Assembly (NCBI GenBank): GCA_944386045.1
Contig: CALWZO010000003.1
Span: 1-58,528 of the forward strand
DNA from: an uncultured Clostridia bacterium
Lineage (GTDB): Bacteria > Bacillota > Clostridia > Oscillospirales > Ruminococcaceae
Direction: 5' to 3'
DNA: 58,528 nt
The notes under the pieces were generated by a model that saw only the letters and a list, made by a program, of their open reading frames with translations, had not been told where the DNA came from and made no database searches. Position numbers and translations under genes: made by a program. The stretch's first letter is position 1; each line of letters opens with the position of its first letter. Of this stretch, positions 39,143-47,620 are shown piece after piece.

Positions 39143-39907
39143 ATGGTCGGAAATATTGAAAGCAGGGATAACCCGAAGATAAAATATGCGATAAAAGCGG
39201 CAGATGACCGGACTTTCCGCCGAAAGGAAGGGGTGTTTTTTGCATCTACTTCCAAGGTTGTGTCTGACATGCTGGATTTCGGCTTTGAGCACAGAATGAT
39301 TTTTGTGTGCTGTGATGTGTGGGAAAAACACAAGGACGCAATGCCAAAAGAAAATGTTTTCATCATATCCCGCCGGGTGCGGGACAAACTGAGCGAAGGC
39401 AAAACCGAAGACGGGGTGTATGGGGTTTTTTGCAGACGCAGCATACAGCCTGAAAAAGTGCTTGAAAGCGAAAAACTGCTGGTTTTGCAGGATGTACAGG
39501 ACCCGGGCAATATGGGCGCGATAATGCGCACCGCCCTGGCTTTTGGTTTTGAAAACGCGGTTGTCACCCCCGGGTGTGCCGATGTGTATTCCCGCAAGGT
39601 TATAAGGTCGTCCATGACCGCCAGCGTAAAGATGAATGTCATCAGGGTGGATGACCTGGCCTCCTTTACAGCCGACCTGGGCGAAAGAGGTTTTTGCACG
39701 GTGGCCTCCTGCCTGGAAGGTGCAGGAGAACTGGGAGAGGAAAAAATATCCCGCCCTGTGGCACTGTATATCGGCAGCGAGGGCCAGGGCCTTGGCCGGG
39801 ATGTGATAGCTGCCTGCAAAAAAAGAGTGAAAATACCCATGAGCGAAAAGATAGAATCCTTGAATGCCGCTGTCAGTGCAGCGATACTTATGTGGGAGCT
39901 GAGGTAA
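39143..39907 (+). CDS. TrmH/SpoU family rRNA or tRNA 2'-O-methyltransferase
   Basis: This 254-residue SPOUT methyltransferase has an N-terminal RNA substrate-binding domain (about 1-95) and the knotted catalytic domain. Motif 1 is 'DVQDPGNMGAIMRTALAFGF' (about 118-137), motif 2 'LYIGSEGQGLG' and motif 3 'IPMSEKIESLNAAVSAAILM'. It probably methylates a 2'-OH in 23S rRNA, as RlmB-like relatives do, but the target nucleotide cannot be told. The start at 39143 follows AGAAAGG. The stop overlaps the dprA start by one base (TAATG). Confidence 0.9.
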   Translation: MVGNIESRDNPKIKYAIKAADDRTFRRKEGVFFASTSKVVSDMLDFGFEHRMIFVCCDVWEKHKDAMPKENVFIISRRVRDKLSEGKTEDGVYGVFCRRSIQPEKVLESEKLLVLQDVQDPGNMGAIMRTALAFGFENAVVTPGCADVYSRKVIRSSMTASVKMNVIRVDDLASFTADLGERGFCTVASCLEGAGELGEEKISRPVALYIGSEGQGLGRDVIAACKKRVKIPMSEKIESLNAAVSAAILMWELR

Positions 39908-40980
39908 TGAGGGAGTATGATATCTGGCTGTCACTGGTGGCAGGTGCCGCCTGTGCCAACGGACAGCAGATAATTTCCGGCGGTGTGAGCCCGCAGTGGC
40001 TGTACAACCACAGAGAAAGCCTGGATAAGTACAATATTTTTACCGCGCGACAGGTAAAAAAGGCTGCGGAGCTGGACATAAACCGGGCGGAAGATATATA
40101 CCGCACCCACTGCCGGCTGGGGATAAAATCTGTGAACTACACCGATATGGATTATCCGAAGAGGTTTAAAAGTATTGACCGGGCACCGCCGGTAATTTAT
40201 TATAAAGGTGATATTTCGCTGTTGTCAGCACAGCACACCGTCAGCGTTGTGGGTTCGCGTCGTTTCAGCGCCGAAGGTGAAATGGCTTGCAGGGATATTG
40301 TCAGCCGGGTCAGTCCTTATGCGGTTATAGTCAGCGGTCTTGCCCGGGGAGTGGATACGACAGCTCACAGAACATGTGTGGAAAGCGGAGGCAAAACCGT
40401 GGCGGTGCTGGGTGTAAGCCTGGACAAATATTACCCCAAAACAAATAAAAGTTTTCAGCAAAAGCTGGAAAAAGAACATCTGGTCATCAGCGAATATCTG
40501 TGCGGACGCAGGTATTACGGCGCAGATTTTGTACACCGCAACAGGCTGATAGCTGCCGCCGGGGACCGGCTGTGCGTCATTCAGGCGCGGGAGCACAGCG
40601 GCAGTCTGACAACGGCTGAAAGAGCACTGGAATATTCAAAAGATGTGTTTGCCGTTCCGGGCAGTATCTACAGCCCGTATTACCGGGGAAGCAACCGGCT
40701 TTTGGCCCGGGGAAAAGCGATGGCGCTGACAGGCGGCGACGGACTTCTGGAATATATGGGAATAGCCGTCAGCGGACAGGAACACTGCGAGGAAAATATT
40801 CCGCAATTGAGCCGGACTGAAAAACAGGTGCTGGATACACTGGACGGCGCCATGCTGACAGCGCAGATTATCAGGCTCAGCGGCCTTTCGGCAGGGCAGG
40901 TTAAAGCGGCCCTGACCGGGCTGGAACTGGCCGGACTGGTATATAAAGGCACCGACGGACGATATGTAAGGCGCCAGTGA
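39907..40980 (+). CDS. dprA: DNA-processing protein DprA
   Basis: This 357-residue protein binds incoming single-stranded DNA and loads RecA during transformation. A helical N-terminal region is followed by the Rossmann-like core with 'VSVVGSRRFSAEGE', 'VSGLARGVDTTAHR', 'VAVLGVSLDKYYP' and 'HRNRLIAA'. A C-terminal winged helix ('QVLDTLDGAMLTAQIIRLSG') follows. The ATG overlaps the preceding stop. The open frame extends upstream to 39694, but only within the methyltransferase gene and without a site. The neighbour topA is the usual partner. Confidence 0.95.
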   Translation: MREYDIWLSLVAGAACANGQQIISGGVSPQWLYNHRESLDKYNIFTARQVKKAAELDINRAEDIYRTHCRLGIKSVNYTDMDYPKRFKSIDRAPPVIYYKGDISLLSAQHTVSVVGSRRFSAEGEMACRDIVSRVSPYAVIVSGLARGVDTTAHRTCVESGGKTVAVLGVSLDKYYPKTNKSFQQKLEKEHLVISEYLCGRRYYGADFVHRNRLIAAAGDRLCVIQAREHSGSLTTAERALEYSKDVFAVPGSIYSPYYRGSNRLLARGKAMALTGGDGLLEYMGIAVSGQEHCEENIPQLSRTEKQVLDTLDGAMLTAQIIRLSGLSAGQVKAALTGLELAGLVYKGTDGRYVRRQ

Positions 40981-41039
40981 TTATATGTGCCGCCGCCGGC
41001 GCATATTATTGCACAAAACACAAAATAAAGGAGAAAAAG

Positions 41040-43154
41040 ATGTCAAAACTTGTTATTGTTGAATCGCCTGCAAAGGCAAAGACAATAAAAAAATATCTGG
41101 GCGAGGATTACAATGTAATAGCTTCCATGGGCCATGTCAGGGACTTGCCCAAAGCGCAGATTGGCATAGATATAGATAATAATTTCAAGCCCAGGTATAT
41201 AAACATACCCGGTAAAAGCAAGCTTATAAAACAGATAAAAGAAGCCGCGCGGGAAAGCGATGCGGTGTATCTGGCAACCGACCCGGACCGTGAGGGGGAA
41301 GCGATATCATGGCACCTGGCCCATATTCTCAAGCTGGACGAAAAGGAAAAAAACCGTGTTACATTCGGTGAGATAACCAAAAAAGGCATCAGCGACGGTA
41401 TGGCCAATATACGCAGTATAGATATGGACCTGATAAACGCCCAGCAGGCGCGCAGAATTCTGGACAGGATAGTTGGTTACAAACTGTCTCCGTTTTTGTG
41501 GCGGAAGGTAAAAGGCGGCCTGTCAGCCGGCAGGGTGCAGTCTGTGGCTGTAAAGCTGATTGTGGACAGACACAGGGAGATAGAACGGTTTGTTCCGTCT
41601 GAATACTGGAATATAGATGCTGTACTTTCTCCCGGCAGCAGCGCAAAAAAATTCCGCGCCAGATATTACGGCACTGACGGCAAAAAAAGAACTGTCGAAA
41701 ACCGGCAGGCGGCACAGCAGATAAAGCAGGAAAGCGAAAATGAAACCTTTGTAATTGAAAAAATTGCAAAAGGTGAAAGAAAACGCACCCCGGCGCCGCC
41801 GTTTATCACATCCTCGTTGCAGCAGGAGGCCAGCAGAAGGCTGGGCTTTACGGCATTGCGCACCATGCGCGCCGCCCAGACACTGTATGAAGGTGTGGAG
41901 GTGGAAGGCTACGGCACACTGGGTCTTATCACCTACATGAGAACCGACTCCCTGCGTATCAGTGACGAGGCACAAAGCGCAGCCAAAGAATTTATAAAAG
42001 AAAAATACGGCGAAAAATATCTGCCGGCACAGCGCAGGGTTTTCAAAACCAAATCCAACGCCCAGGACGCCCACGAGGCCATACGCCCCACCAACATTGC
42101 CATCACCCCGCAGATTGCATACAATTCCCTGCAGGGAGATGTGGCAAAACTGTATAAGCTGATATGGGAGCGCTTTACCGCATCCCAGATGGCTGACTGT
42201 GTGCAGGAAACGGTAAATGTGGATATCAGGGCGGGCAGACATCTGTACAAAGCCGCCGGATATACAGTGCTGTTTGACGGCTTCACCACCCTGTACGAAG
42301 AACAGACAGACGAGAAGAAGGAAAAGGAAACAGCTTTGCCGCCCCTGGAGCAGGACACAAGACTGAAACTGAGGGAGATGGAAACAGAGCAGAAATTCAC
42401 CCAGCCGCCCTCTGAATACACCGAGGCCACGCTGATAAAAGCGCTGGAAGAAAACGGCATAGGCCGCCCGTCCACCTATGCGCCGATTATATACACCATA
42501 ATTGAAAGAGGCTATGTGGAACGCCAGGCCAAAAAACTGGTGCCCACAGCCCTGGGAATAACAATAAATGACATACTGCGGGCGCAGTTTGCGGATATAG
42601 TCAATGTAAAGTTTTCCGCCCGGATGGAAGATGACCTGGACAAAATAGAAGAGGGCGAAAAGGAATGGACAAAAGTTCTGGAAGAATTTTATGCCATATT
42701 TGACGCTGACCTGAAAAAGGCTGAAAAGGATATGGAAGGCCAGAAGGTAACTGTTCCCCGGGAGATGACAGACGAAATCTGCGAAATCTGCGGCAAGCCA
42801 ATGGTTATAAAAACCGGCCGCTTCGGCAAATTCCTGGCATGCAGCGGTTTCCCGGAATGCAAAAATACACGCCGCCTGGTGAAATATGCCAAAGGCAGCT
42901 GTCCGGTGTGCGGCGGAAAAATGCTGATGCTGACCAGCAAAAAAGGCAGGACATTCTACGCCTGCGAAAACAGCAAGGACTGTCATTTTATGTCCTGGGA
43001 AGAACCCACAGACGAAAAATGTCCGGTATGCGGCAGCACGATGTTCAAAAAGAGCACAAAAGGTGCTGTGCCCCACTGTGTAAAAGAGGGCTGTCCCAAC
43101 AATACGGCCCGGCCGGTAAAGAAAAAGACAGAGAAAACGGAAGAAGAAAAATAA
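41040..43154 (+). CDS. topA: DNA topoisomerase I
   Basis: This 704-residue type IA topoisomerase relaxes negative supercoils. The TOPRIM domain opens 'KLVIVESPAKAKTIKKYLG' and has 'DPDREGEAISWHL'. The catalytic tyrosine is in 'GLITYMRTDSLRISDEA' (about 300). Three C-terminal zinc ribbons are present: 'CEICGKPM...CSGFPEC', 'CPVCGGKM...CENSKDC' and 'CPVCGSTM...CVKEGC', each with four cysteines. The ATG at 41040 follows AAAGGAGAAAAAG. It lies 59 bases after dprA and 3 before trmFO, in the common dprA-topA-trmFO order. Confidence 0.98.
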   Translation: MSKLVIVESPAKAKTIKKYLGEDYNVIASMGHVRDLPKAQIGIDIDNNFKPRYINIPGKSKLIKQIKEAARESDAVYLATDPDREGEAISWHLAHILKLDEKEKNRVTFGEITKKGISDGMANIRSIDMDLINAQQARRILDRIVGYKLSPFLWRKVKGGLSAGRVQSVAVKLIVDRHREIERFVPSEYWNIDAVLSPGSSAKKFRARYYGTDGKKRTVENRQAAQQIKQESENETFVIEKIAKGERKRTPAPPFITSSLQQEASRRLGFTALRTMRAAQTLYEGVEVEGYGTLGLITYMRTDSLRISDEAQSAAKEFIKEKYGEKYLPAQRRVFKTKSNAQDAHEAIRPTNIAITPQIAYNSLQGDVAKLYKLIWERFTASQMADCVQETVNVDIRAGRHLYKAAGYTVLFDGFTTLYEEQTDEKKEKETALPPLEQDTRLKLREMETEQKFTQPPSEYTEATLIKALEENGIGRPSTYAPIIYTIIERGYVERQAKKLVPTALGITINDILRAQFADIVNVKFSARMEDDLDKIEEGEKEWTKVLEEFYAIFDADLKKAEKDMEGQKVTVPREMTDEICEICGKPMVIKTGRFGKFLACSGFPECKNTRRLVKYAKGSCPVCGGKMLMLTSKKGRTFYACENSKDCHFMSWEEPTDEKCPVCGSTMFKKSTKGAVPHCVKEGCPNNTARPVKKKTEKTEEEK

Positions 43155-43157
43155 TAT

Positions 43158-44456
43158 ATGGAAAAAAGTGTAAGGATACTGGGCGCAGGCCTGGCCGGCT
43201 GCGAAGCGGCTTATTTCCTGGCTCAGAGAGGCGTTAAGGTAACGCTGTGCGAGCAGAAACCGCAAAAGTTTTCAGACGCACACAAAAGTGAAAATTTTGC
43301 CGAATTGGTGTGCTCCAACAGCCTGAAAAGCACCAGGGAGGATTCCAGCCAGGGAATGCTGAAAAACGAGATGAGACATTTTGGCTCCATCGTGCTGGAA
43401 TGCGCCGAAAAATGCAGTGTTCCCGCCGGCGGCCGGCTGGCGGTGGACAGGGATATTTTCAGCGCGCTGATAACCGAAAAGATAAAAAGTCACCCCAACA
43501 TAACAATGGAGTACGGCGAAGTGACAGAGATCGACCCGGACCGGCTGACAATAGTTGCCACAGGCCCGCTGACAAGCGGCCGGCTGTACCGGCAGATAAA
43601 GGAAATGTGCGGCCGGGGCATGTCTTTTTACGATGCCGCCGCCCCCATAGTAATGGCAGACAGCATAGATATGTCCAAAGTTTTTGCAGCTTCCAGGTAT
43701 GGCAAAGGCGACGACGATTACCTCAACTGTCCGTTTAACAAAGAGGAGTACGAGGCTTTTTACCGGGCACTGACAGAGGCGGAAAGGGCACCGCTGAAAA
43801 GTTTTGAAGAGGACTTGACAGTATATGAAGGCTGTATGCCGGTGGAGGTTATGGCCGGCAGAGGACCGGAAACTTTGCGCTATGGTCCGATGCGTCCGGT
43901 GGGTCTGACTGACCCCAGGACAGGCCGCCGCCCCTGGGCCAATGTACAGCTGAGGTGCGAAAACCGGGAAAAAACCATGTACAACCTGGTGGGTTTTCAG
44001 ACCAATCTGAAATTCGGCGAGCAGAAAAGGGTTTTCGGCATGATACCCGGGCTGGAAAACGCGGTTTTTGCCAGATACGGCGTAATGCACCGCAACAGTT
44101 TTATAAATTCACCGAATGTACTCAATAATACGCTAAACTTGAAAAAGTATCCGAATATTTATTTTGCCGGACAGATAACCGGCATGGAGGGCTATTGCGA
44201 AAGCAGCATGTGCGGTCTGCTGGCGGCGTATTTTGTATGGCGGCGCCTGGAAGGCAGGCCGGTACAGATTCCGCCCCTGACAACCATCAGCGGCGCGCTG
44301 ATAAATTATATAACATCCCCCAACAAGGATTTTCAGCCTATGGGCGCCAATATGGGCATATTGCCGCCGCTGGAAACCCACATCAGGGACAAACGCGAAA
44401 GATATGCGGCCCTCAGCGAAAGAGGCAAAAAGGATATACAGTCAATCACTCTTTAA
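43158..44456 (+). CDS. trmFO: Methylenetetrahydrofolate-tRNA-(uracil-5-)-methyltransferase TrmFO
   Basis: This 432-residue flavoprotein makes ribothymidine at U54 of tRNA using methylene-THF and FADH2. The FAD-binding motif is 'ILGAGLAGCEAAYFLAQRG' (residues 7-25). 'FAELVCSNSLKS' carries the conserved cysteine near 53. 'CMPVEVMAGRGPETLRYGPM' and 'GQITGMEGYCESSMCGLLA' are family signatures, and the C-terminus has 'PMGANMGILPPL'. It is typical of Gram-positives, while most proteobacteria use TrmA. It starts 3 bases after topA. Confidence 0.97.
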   Translation: MEKSVRILGAGLAGCEAAYFLAQRGVKVTLCEQKPQKFSDAHKSENFAELVCSNSLKSTREDSSQGMLKNEMRHFGSIVLECAEKCSVPAGGRLAVDRDIFSALITEKIKSHPNITMEYGEVTEIDPDRLTIVATGPLTSGRLYRQIKEMCGRGMSFYDAAAPIVMADSIDMSKVFAASRYGKGDDDYLNCPFNKEEYEAFYRALTEAERAPLKSFEEDLTVYEGCMPVEVMAGRGPETLRYGPMRPVGLTDPRTGRRPWANVQLRCENREKTMYNLVGFQTNLKFGEQKRVFGMIPGLENAVFARYGVMHRNSFINSPNVLNNTLNLKKYPNIYFAGQITGMEGYCESSMCGLLAAYFVWRRLEGRPVQIPPLTTISGALINYITSPNKDFQPMGANMGILPPLETHIRDKRERYAALSERGKKDIQSITL

Positions 44457-44468
44457 GGAGGTCTTTTT

Positions 44469-44876
44469 ATGAAAAACATAAAACCCGGAAGAGGTCCGTC
44501 GGGACTTAACGCCATGGGCAGCCGGTTTGGAATAGTGTTTGCCATATTCTGGACTATTGCGGCGGTAAGCATGGGCGCACCGATATTTTTTGCCGGATTC
44601 GGCGTGATTATTATAATAATGAGCATTGTGCAGTTTGTTTACCATTACAAAAACGCCACAGGAAAAAACAGATATTCCGAATTTGAAATAACCGACGAAG
44701 GCGAAGAAACCGACCCGCTGAACGAATATGTAAGGCAGAGATACGGCGATACATACGCTGACGGCACCCCGAGAGAGACTAGCAGCGGCGAAAACCGTTT
44801 TTGCCCCTATTGCGGTGCAAAGACAGGCGAGGATTTTGAATATTGCCCCAAATGCGGCAAAAAACTGCCCTTCTGA
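44469..44876 (+). CDS. Zinc-ribbon membrane protein
   Basis: This 135-residue protein has two adjacent transmembrane helices (about residues 18-36 and 39-58), a charged linker and a C-terminal zinc ribbon ('FCPYCGAKTG', 'EYCPKCGKKLPF'). The ribbon faces the cytosol if the two helices form a hairpin. I recognise no named family beyond 'zinc ribbon domain-containing protein'. RBS is AAGGAGGTCTTTTT. It sits between trmFO and plsX with spacings of 12 and 29 bases, so it is very likely part of the same transcript. The function is unknown. Confidence 0.82.
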   Translation: MKNIKPGRGPSGLNAMGSRFGIVFAIFWTIAAVSMGAPIFFAGFGVIIIIMSIVQFVYHYKNATGKNRYSEFEITDEGEETDPLNEYVRQRYGDTYADGTPRETSSGENRFCPYCGAKTGEDFEYCPKCGKKLPF

Positions 44877-44905
44877 CAGGGATTTTTGAAAGGAGATTGT
44901 AACCT

Positions 44906-45904
44906 ATGAAGATAATACTGGATGTTTTCGGCGGCGACCTGGCCCCGGCAGAACCGCTGAAAGGCGCGGCAATGGCCGTAAAGGAACTGGGAGTGGAAAT
45001 ACTGGCTGTGGGCGATATCCCCACCATGGAAGCCTGCTGCAAGGAAAACAATATAGATACAACAAACATAACATTCAAACAGGCGGACGGCGTGTTTGAT
45101 ATACACGAAGACCCGATGAATGTGGTCAAAAAACGCACAGACTCCTCCCTGCACATCGCCTGCAAGGCACTGGCTGACGGAGAGGGCGATGCGCTGGTAA
45201 GTGCCGGCAGCACAGGCGCTTTGCTGATGGGCGCAACTTTTATCGTGAAAAGGATTAAAGGCTGCAAGCGCCCGGCACTGGGCTCTGTCCTTCCGGGAGA
45301 AAACCCCGGCGGATTTATGCTGATGGACTGCGGTGCCAACAGCGAAGTAAGGCCGGAAATGCTTAATCAGTTTGCGGTTATGGCTTCTGTCTATATGGAA
45401 AATGTGGCCGGCAGGAAAAACCCCCGTGTGGCTTTGCTGAACAATGGCGCAGAAGATTCCAAAGGTACCGATGTGCACAAAGCCGCGTATGCGCTGATGA
45501 AGGAGAACAGCAAGATAAACTTTATCGGAAATATCGAGGGCAGGGATGTGCTGTCTGACCTGGCCGATGTGGTGGTAGCCGACGGATTTTCCGGCAATGT
45601 GGCGCTGAAAACCAGCGAAGGCGTGGCCATGTTTATGAACAAACAGCTGAAAACCATGTTTATGACAAATATAAAAACCAAAATTGCGGCACTGCTGCTG
45701 AAAGACCAGCTGAAAGCCTTCAAAGCCAAGCTGGACTATACAGAATACGGCGGAGCACCTATCCTGGGCATCAGCAAAGGCGTCATCAAGGCCCATGGTT
45801 CCAGCAACGCAAAAGCTTTTAAAAACGCCATAAGGCAGGCCAAAATATATGCCGAAAACGATGTTTCCAACCTGATTGCGGCTCACCTGTCCCGGGAGGA
45901 ATAA
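44906..45904 (+). CDS. plsX: Phosphate acyltransferase PlsX
   Basis: This 332-residue enzyme converts acyl-ACP and phosphate to acyl-phosphate, the donor for PlsY in phospholipid synthesis. The N-terminus 'ILDVFGGDLAPAEPLKGA' is close to the PlsX 'AxDxxGGDxxP' signature. Further family motifs are 'ALVSAGSTGALL', 'LMDCGANSE' and 'GAPILGISKGVIKAHGSSNA'. RBS is AAAGGAGATTGTAACCT. It is followed directly by rnc, with no fabD, fabG or acpP between. Confidence 0.97.
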   Translation: MKIILDVFGGDLAPAEPLKGAAMAVKELGVEILAVGDIPTMEACCKENNIDTTNITFKQADGVFDIHEDPMNVVKKRTDSSLHIACKALADGEGDALVSAGSTGALLMGATFIVKRIKGCKRPALGSVLPGENPGGFMLMDCGANSEVRPEMLNQFAVMASVYMENVAGRKNPRVALLNNGAEDSKGTDVHKAAYALMKENSKINFIGNIEGRDVLSDLADVVVADGFSGNVALKTSEGVAMFMNKQLKTMFMTNIKTKIAALLLKDQLKAFKAKLDYTEYGGAPILGISKGVIKAHGSSNAKAFKNAIRQAKIYAENDVSNLIAAHLSREE

Positions 45905-45908
45905 ACCC

Positions 45909-46574
45909 ATGAAAGATCTGGAAAAAAACATAGGATATACTTTCAAAGACAAAAGCCTTCTGAAAGCTGCAATGACCCATTCTTCCTATGCCAATGAAAA
46001 CAAGGGAAATATTCCTTACAACGAAAGGCTGGAATTTTTGGGGGATGCGGTGCTGCAGCTGATAACCAGCGAAAAGCTGTTCAGGGAAAGCTCTCACATG
46101 GCAGAAGGCAAAATGAGCAAACAGCGCGCGGCGCTGGTGTGCGAGGACGCCCTGGCCGGATATTCTGCGGAGATACAGCTGGGTCAGTTTCTGCTGCTGG
46201 GCAAAGGCGAAGAGGCTTCCGGCGGCAGAAACCGCCCGTCTATCCTGGCGGATGCTTTTGAGGCGCTGATAGGCGCAATGTTTTTGGACGGCGGCATGGA
46301 TGTGGCCAAAAAGTTTGTGCTGAGATTTGTTGACGCGGCACACCTGTCATTGCAGGATTACAAAACTTTGCTTCAGGAGATAATACAGAAAAACCCGGGC
46401 GAAAGGCTGAGCTATGTTGTCAGCGGCGAGCACGGCCCCGACCACGACAAAAGTTTTGAAGTTCAGGTACACCTGAACAGCAATGTCATCGGAAAAGGCA
46501 CAGGCAAAAGTAAAAAACAGGCAGAGCAGGCGGCGGCCAAAGAGGCTCTGGCTTTGATGGGATACAAATATTAG
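45909..46574 (+). CDS. rnc: Ribonuclease III
   Basis: This 221-residue double-strand RNA endonuclease matures rRNA and some mRNAs. The catalytic domain has 'YNERLEFLGDAVLQLITSEKL' (about 36-56) and 'DAFEALIGAMFLDGG' with the second acidic site. The dsRNA-binding domain covers about 150-220 ('GKGTGKSKKQAEQAAAKEAL'). The ATG at 45909 follows GGGAGGAATAAACCC and is 4 bases after the plsX stop. It precedes the radical SAM gene and smc. Confidence 0.97.
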   Translation: MKDLEKNIGYTFKDKSLLKAAMTHSSYANENKGNIPYNERLEFLGDAVLQLITSEKLFRESSHMAEGKMSKQRAALVCEDALAGYSAEIQLGQFLLLGKGEEASGGRNRPSILADAFEALIGAMFLDGGMDVAKKFVLRFVDAAHLSLQDYKTLLQEIIQKNPGERLSYVVSGEHGPDHDKSFEVQVHLNSNVIGKGTGKSKKQAEQAAAKEALALMGYKY

Positions 46575-46594
46575 GCCGCGGAAAAGGAGCTGTT

Positions 46595-47620
46595 ATGGAA
46601 AAGCATAAAAATCTGTCAATATTTGTCCCCCACGAGGGATGCCCCAACCAATGCAGCTTCTGCGACCAGAAAAAGATAAGCGGAACACAAAATCCGCCCA
46701 CACCGCGGCAGGTAACACGGCTGTGTGAAGAGTTTTTGCCTAAGGATGAAAAAGCCGGACAAAGCTATGAAATAGCTTTTTTCGGCGGCAGTTTTACCGC
46801 CATAGACAGGCGGTATATGGTGCGGCTGCTGGAAGCTGCCCGGCCGTTTGTAAGCCGGGGCAGGGCTATGGGCATAAGAATATCCACCCGTCCCGATGCC
46901 ATAGACAGCGAAATACTGCGGCTGCTGAAGCATTATGGTGTGACTTCCATAGAACTGGGCGCCCAAAGTATGCAGGATGATGTGCTGAAAGCCAATCTGC
47001 GCGGACACAGCGTACAGGATGTTTACACAGCGTCAAAGCTGATAAAACAGCGGGGATTTTCCCTGGGCCTGCAGATGATGACAGGCCTGTACCGGCAGAA
47101 AGATTATATGGAATATGCCGTTGACACGGCACAGAAGTTTATAGAAATAGGGCCTGATACAGTCAGGATTTATCCCACCCTTACCCTGAAGGACACACTG
47201 CTTGAAAAGCTTTACCAAAAGGGTATCTACACACCGCCGGACATACGGCAGACGGTGAAAATATGTGCAGTTTTGGTAAAGATGTTCAACAAACGGGGTA
47301 TCAGGATAATAAAGCTGGGTCTGCATGCAGATACAGGCCTGGAAAAATCTCTTGTGGCCGGCCCGTATCATCCTGCTTTCAAGGAGCTGGTGCAAAGCTA
47401 TATGTTTATGGAAAAAATAAAACGGGCTTTGGACGGCAGACCGGCGGGACGGTATGAGATATATGTAAATCCGTCCAGGCTGTCACAGGCTGTCGGACAG
47501 AAAAAAAGCAATGTCACGGCCCTGGCTGACCTGGGCTGGAGCGTCAAATTTGTGCCGGATGCACGCGTGCAGGGAGAAGAGTTTATAATTTGTGAAAAAG
47601 GGGAAATACGGTGTATTTAA
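46595..47620 (+). CDS. Radical SAM protein, Elp3-like group
   Basis: This 341-residue radical SAM enzyme has the cluster motif CPNQCSFCDQ (Cys16, Cys20, Cys23), 'IAFFGGSFTAID' (GGE-like SAM motif), 'ISTRPDAID' and 'ELGAQSMQDDVL'. The core resembles the radical SAM half of Elp3 and YhcC-like proteins, but the acetyltransferase half of Elp3 is absent. Proteins of this type are common between rnc and smc in Clostridia, and their reaction is unknown. RBS is AAAAGGAGCTGTT. The end overlaps the smc start by 10 bases. Confidence 0.88.
   Translation: MEKHKNLSIFVPHEGCPNQCSFCDQKKISGTQNPPTPRQVTRLCEEFLPKDEKAGQSYEIAFFGGSFTAIDRRYMVRLLEAARPFVSRGRAMGIRISTRPDAIDSEILRLLKHYGVTSIELGAQSMQDDVLKANLRGHSVQDVYTASKLIKQRGFSLGLQMMTGLYRQKDYMEYAVDTAQKFIEIGPDTVRIYPTLTLKDTLLEKLYQKGIYTPPDIRQTVKICAVLVKMFNKRGIRIIKLGLHADTGLEKSLVAGPYHPAFKELVQSYMFMEKIKRALDGRPAGRYEIYVNPSRLSQAVGQKKSNVTALADLGWSVKFVPDARVQGEEFIICEKGEIRCI

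Noticed and set aside
41523..43265. 580-codon open frame antisense to topA
   Set aside because: No motif is present, and it is opposite an intact topoisomerase I.
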